This document shows, one piece after another, positions 13,331 to 14,208 of a stretch of 14,208 nucleotides of DNA. A model generated the notes under the pieces. That model did not search any database and was not told where the DNA came from. It was given only the letters and a program-made list of their open reading frames with translations. Made by a program: the position numbers and the translations under genes. Source of the DNA: JBHGYD01 sp041920415 (GTDB lineage: Bacteria; Bacillota; Bacilli; Bacillales; Anoxybacillaceae); assembly GCA_041920415.1 (NCBI GenBank), contig JBHGYD010000045.1, forward strand, positions 1 to 14,208, written 5' to 3'. How positions within the stretch are numbered: position 1 is the first letter of the stretch; each line of letters starts with the position of its first letter.

Positions 13331-14099
13331 TTGAGAGACCTCCTAACAGCATTTTGATAAAGTAACAATAAGAATATCCTTTTGATTCAAGTATAGCATT
13401 AAATATATGCTCTTGGTAAGCCTTCAGTTTATAATAATCCCACTCTCCTAGCAGCGGCAGATGAAAGCAAAATACATAAGTCTTTACTTTAAACAAGAAA
13501 TAGCATATTCTTTTTTCCAGTGAATAGTATAGCTTTTCATTATGATTATGATCATTATATGTTTGCACAACATAAGAAGAGGCATCATCTAATGAAAAGT
13601 TCTCAGGAGTTGTTAATCCATCATATTCTTTGCAAATCATCTGGTCATCTCTTTTTTCGTAAAGAGTTACGGCTTTACAGTCCATTAATGCTCCTATAGC
13701 TTCTTGTTGGTACTTTGTATTTGTAGAGTAAATATTGCAGCCGACCATCTTAGATCGTAAAAGCACTAATAGCCTTCTCCAATTTGTAATTTGCCCATTC
13801 TGCAATAAACTTATGAATTCAAGTGATAGTTCATAAAAATCCCCGTATAATTCTACATGTTCTAAGCTCTGCTCGATTTCTGAACGAATATTTAAGTATT
13901 GAAGGCTTTCTTTGAAAAGAGCTGAAAGATAGCTTTTTATGTTTGAAAGAATTTCGACACCTAATGAGCATTTTTCGAAATATATGCCTTTTTGTTCTGC
14001 ATCATAAAGAAAGTACCATACGTAATTTTCGGCAATATGAGGCTCCTCTTTAATGTTTTCGCTTATAAACTGTAGATGAGCAAATTCACTAACATAAAT
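13317..14099 (-). CDS. Unknown protein, 5'-truncated at the right mobile element
   Basis: An open frame of 260 codons runs from the boundary with the right element (stop TAA at 14102-14100) to TAA at 13319. It has no ATG in its first half; a TTG at 13805 is not a credible start. The N-terminal half is helical (LQFISENIKEEPHIAENYVWYFL, SEIEQSLEHVELYGDFYELSLEFISLL). The C-terminal half alternates strands and helices (KAVTLYEK, RICYFLFKVKTYVFCFHLPLLGEWDYY), which resembles a GAF-like sensory fold, though this is weak. It has four or more cysteines without a clear motif. It overlaps the small gene downstream. The element has probably removed its promoter and start. Confidence 0.6.
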   Translation of the reverse strand: MYVSEFAHLQFISENIKEEPHIAENYVWYFLYDAEQKGIYFEKCSLGVEILSNIKSYLSALFKESLQYLNIRSEIEQSLEHVELYGDFYELSLEFISLLQNGQITNWRRLLVLLRSKMVGCNIYSTNTKYQQEAIGALMDCKAVTLYEKRDDQMICKEYDGLTTPENFSLDDASSYVVQTYNDHNHNEKLYYSLEKRICYFLFKVKTYVFCFHLPLLGEWDYYKLKAYQEHIFNAILESKGYSYCYFIKMLLGGLSNEQL

Positions 14100-14120
14100 T
14101 TACATCCAAACAAAAAAGAA

Positions 14121-14186
14121 GACATGAACCCGATTCCTTGGTTAGAATAGATGTGCCACCAAACCATTCTCAAGGAGGTTCATGTC
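14121..14186 (+). promoter_or_regulatory. Hairpin sequestering the right transposase ribosome binding site
   Basis: GACATGAACC (14121-14130) and GGTTCATGTC (14177-14186) are a perfect 10-bp inverted repeat. Inside it, CCTTG (14136-14140) pairs with CAAGG (14171-14175) and AGAAT (14144-14148) with ATTCT (14166-14170). AAGGAGG (14172-14178) is within the 3' arms. Transcripts entering from outside would fold and hide it. Confidence 0.7.
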
Positions 14187-14188
14187 TC

Positions 14189-14208
14189 ATGAATAGACTA
14201 CCACATCA
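14189..14208 (+). CDS. Transposase, N-terminal six codons (runs off the right edge)
   Basis: ATG at 14189 follows AAGGAGG (14172-14178) by 10 nt and reads MNRLPH to the window end. A transposase is inferred from the hairpin guarding its start, from the neighbouring gene being cut at 14099, and from the outward orientation. The family is not determinable from six residues. Confidence 0.45.

Noticed and set aside
1..14208. CRISPR array, tRNA or rRNA genes
   Set aside because: No regularly spaced repeats and no cloverleaf or rRNA-like sequence were seen by eye.

Overview
The window reads as Gram-positive, low-G+C Bacillaceae DNA. Ribosome binding sites are strong (AAGGAGG type), GTG and TTG starts occur, there is a csoR-copA-copZ copper operon of the Bacillus layout, and the lipoprotein, two-component and SDR proteins look like those of Bacillus, Geobacillus or Anoxybacillus relatives. 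Genus and replicon cannot be fixed from the sequence alone. Almost every gene lies on the minus strand; the SDR gene and a few fragments are the exceptions.

Layout. Positions 1-300: the 5' end of an outward-reading transposase with start-masking inverted repeats, an 18-codon ORF that may be a truncated gene, and a plus-strand terminator. Positions 336-1578: a PAT-type GNAT acetyltransferase and a GyrI-like effector-binding protein. Positions 1909-3602: a cysteine-centred cluster of a MarR regulator with CC pairs, an ArsP/DUF318-type permease with a CSC motif, and an unlisted 50-residue protein with three CC pairs. Two nearly identical 21-bp sites lie upstream of the regulator and the permease. 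Positions 3732-4731: a truncated phospholipase D-like gene running into a more G+C-rich short-chain dehydrogenase. Positions 4949-8005: csoR-copA-copZ with a textbook promoter whose spacer is a CsoR-type operator. Positions 8073-11994: sensor kinase, response regulator, VTT-domain membrane protein and an Asp-box lipoprotein. An identical 18-bp element precedes both the kinase gene and the lipoprotein gene. Positions 12035-14099: a decayed region with an Fnr/Crp-type site placed for a class II promoter, a lipoprotein remnant, a broken TPR gene, a frameshifted small gene and a 5'-truncated gene of unknown function. Positions 14121-14208: the start of a second, different transposase with its ribosome binding site in a hairpin.

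Working together. CsoR, CopA and CopZ sense, export and carry Cu(I). The two-component block next to them plausibly controls its own lipoprotein and itself through the shared element, which is inference; a copper signal is possible but not shown. The MarR/permease/small-protein cluster looks like a self-contained thiol-reactive metalloid or metal efflux module, and is the best candidate here for an under-described system. The two window edges are mobile elements reading outward, with gene decay beside the right one and possibly the left one, so this is an accessory or rearranged region.
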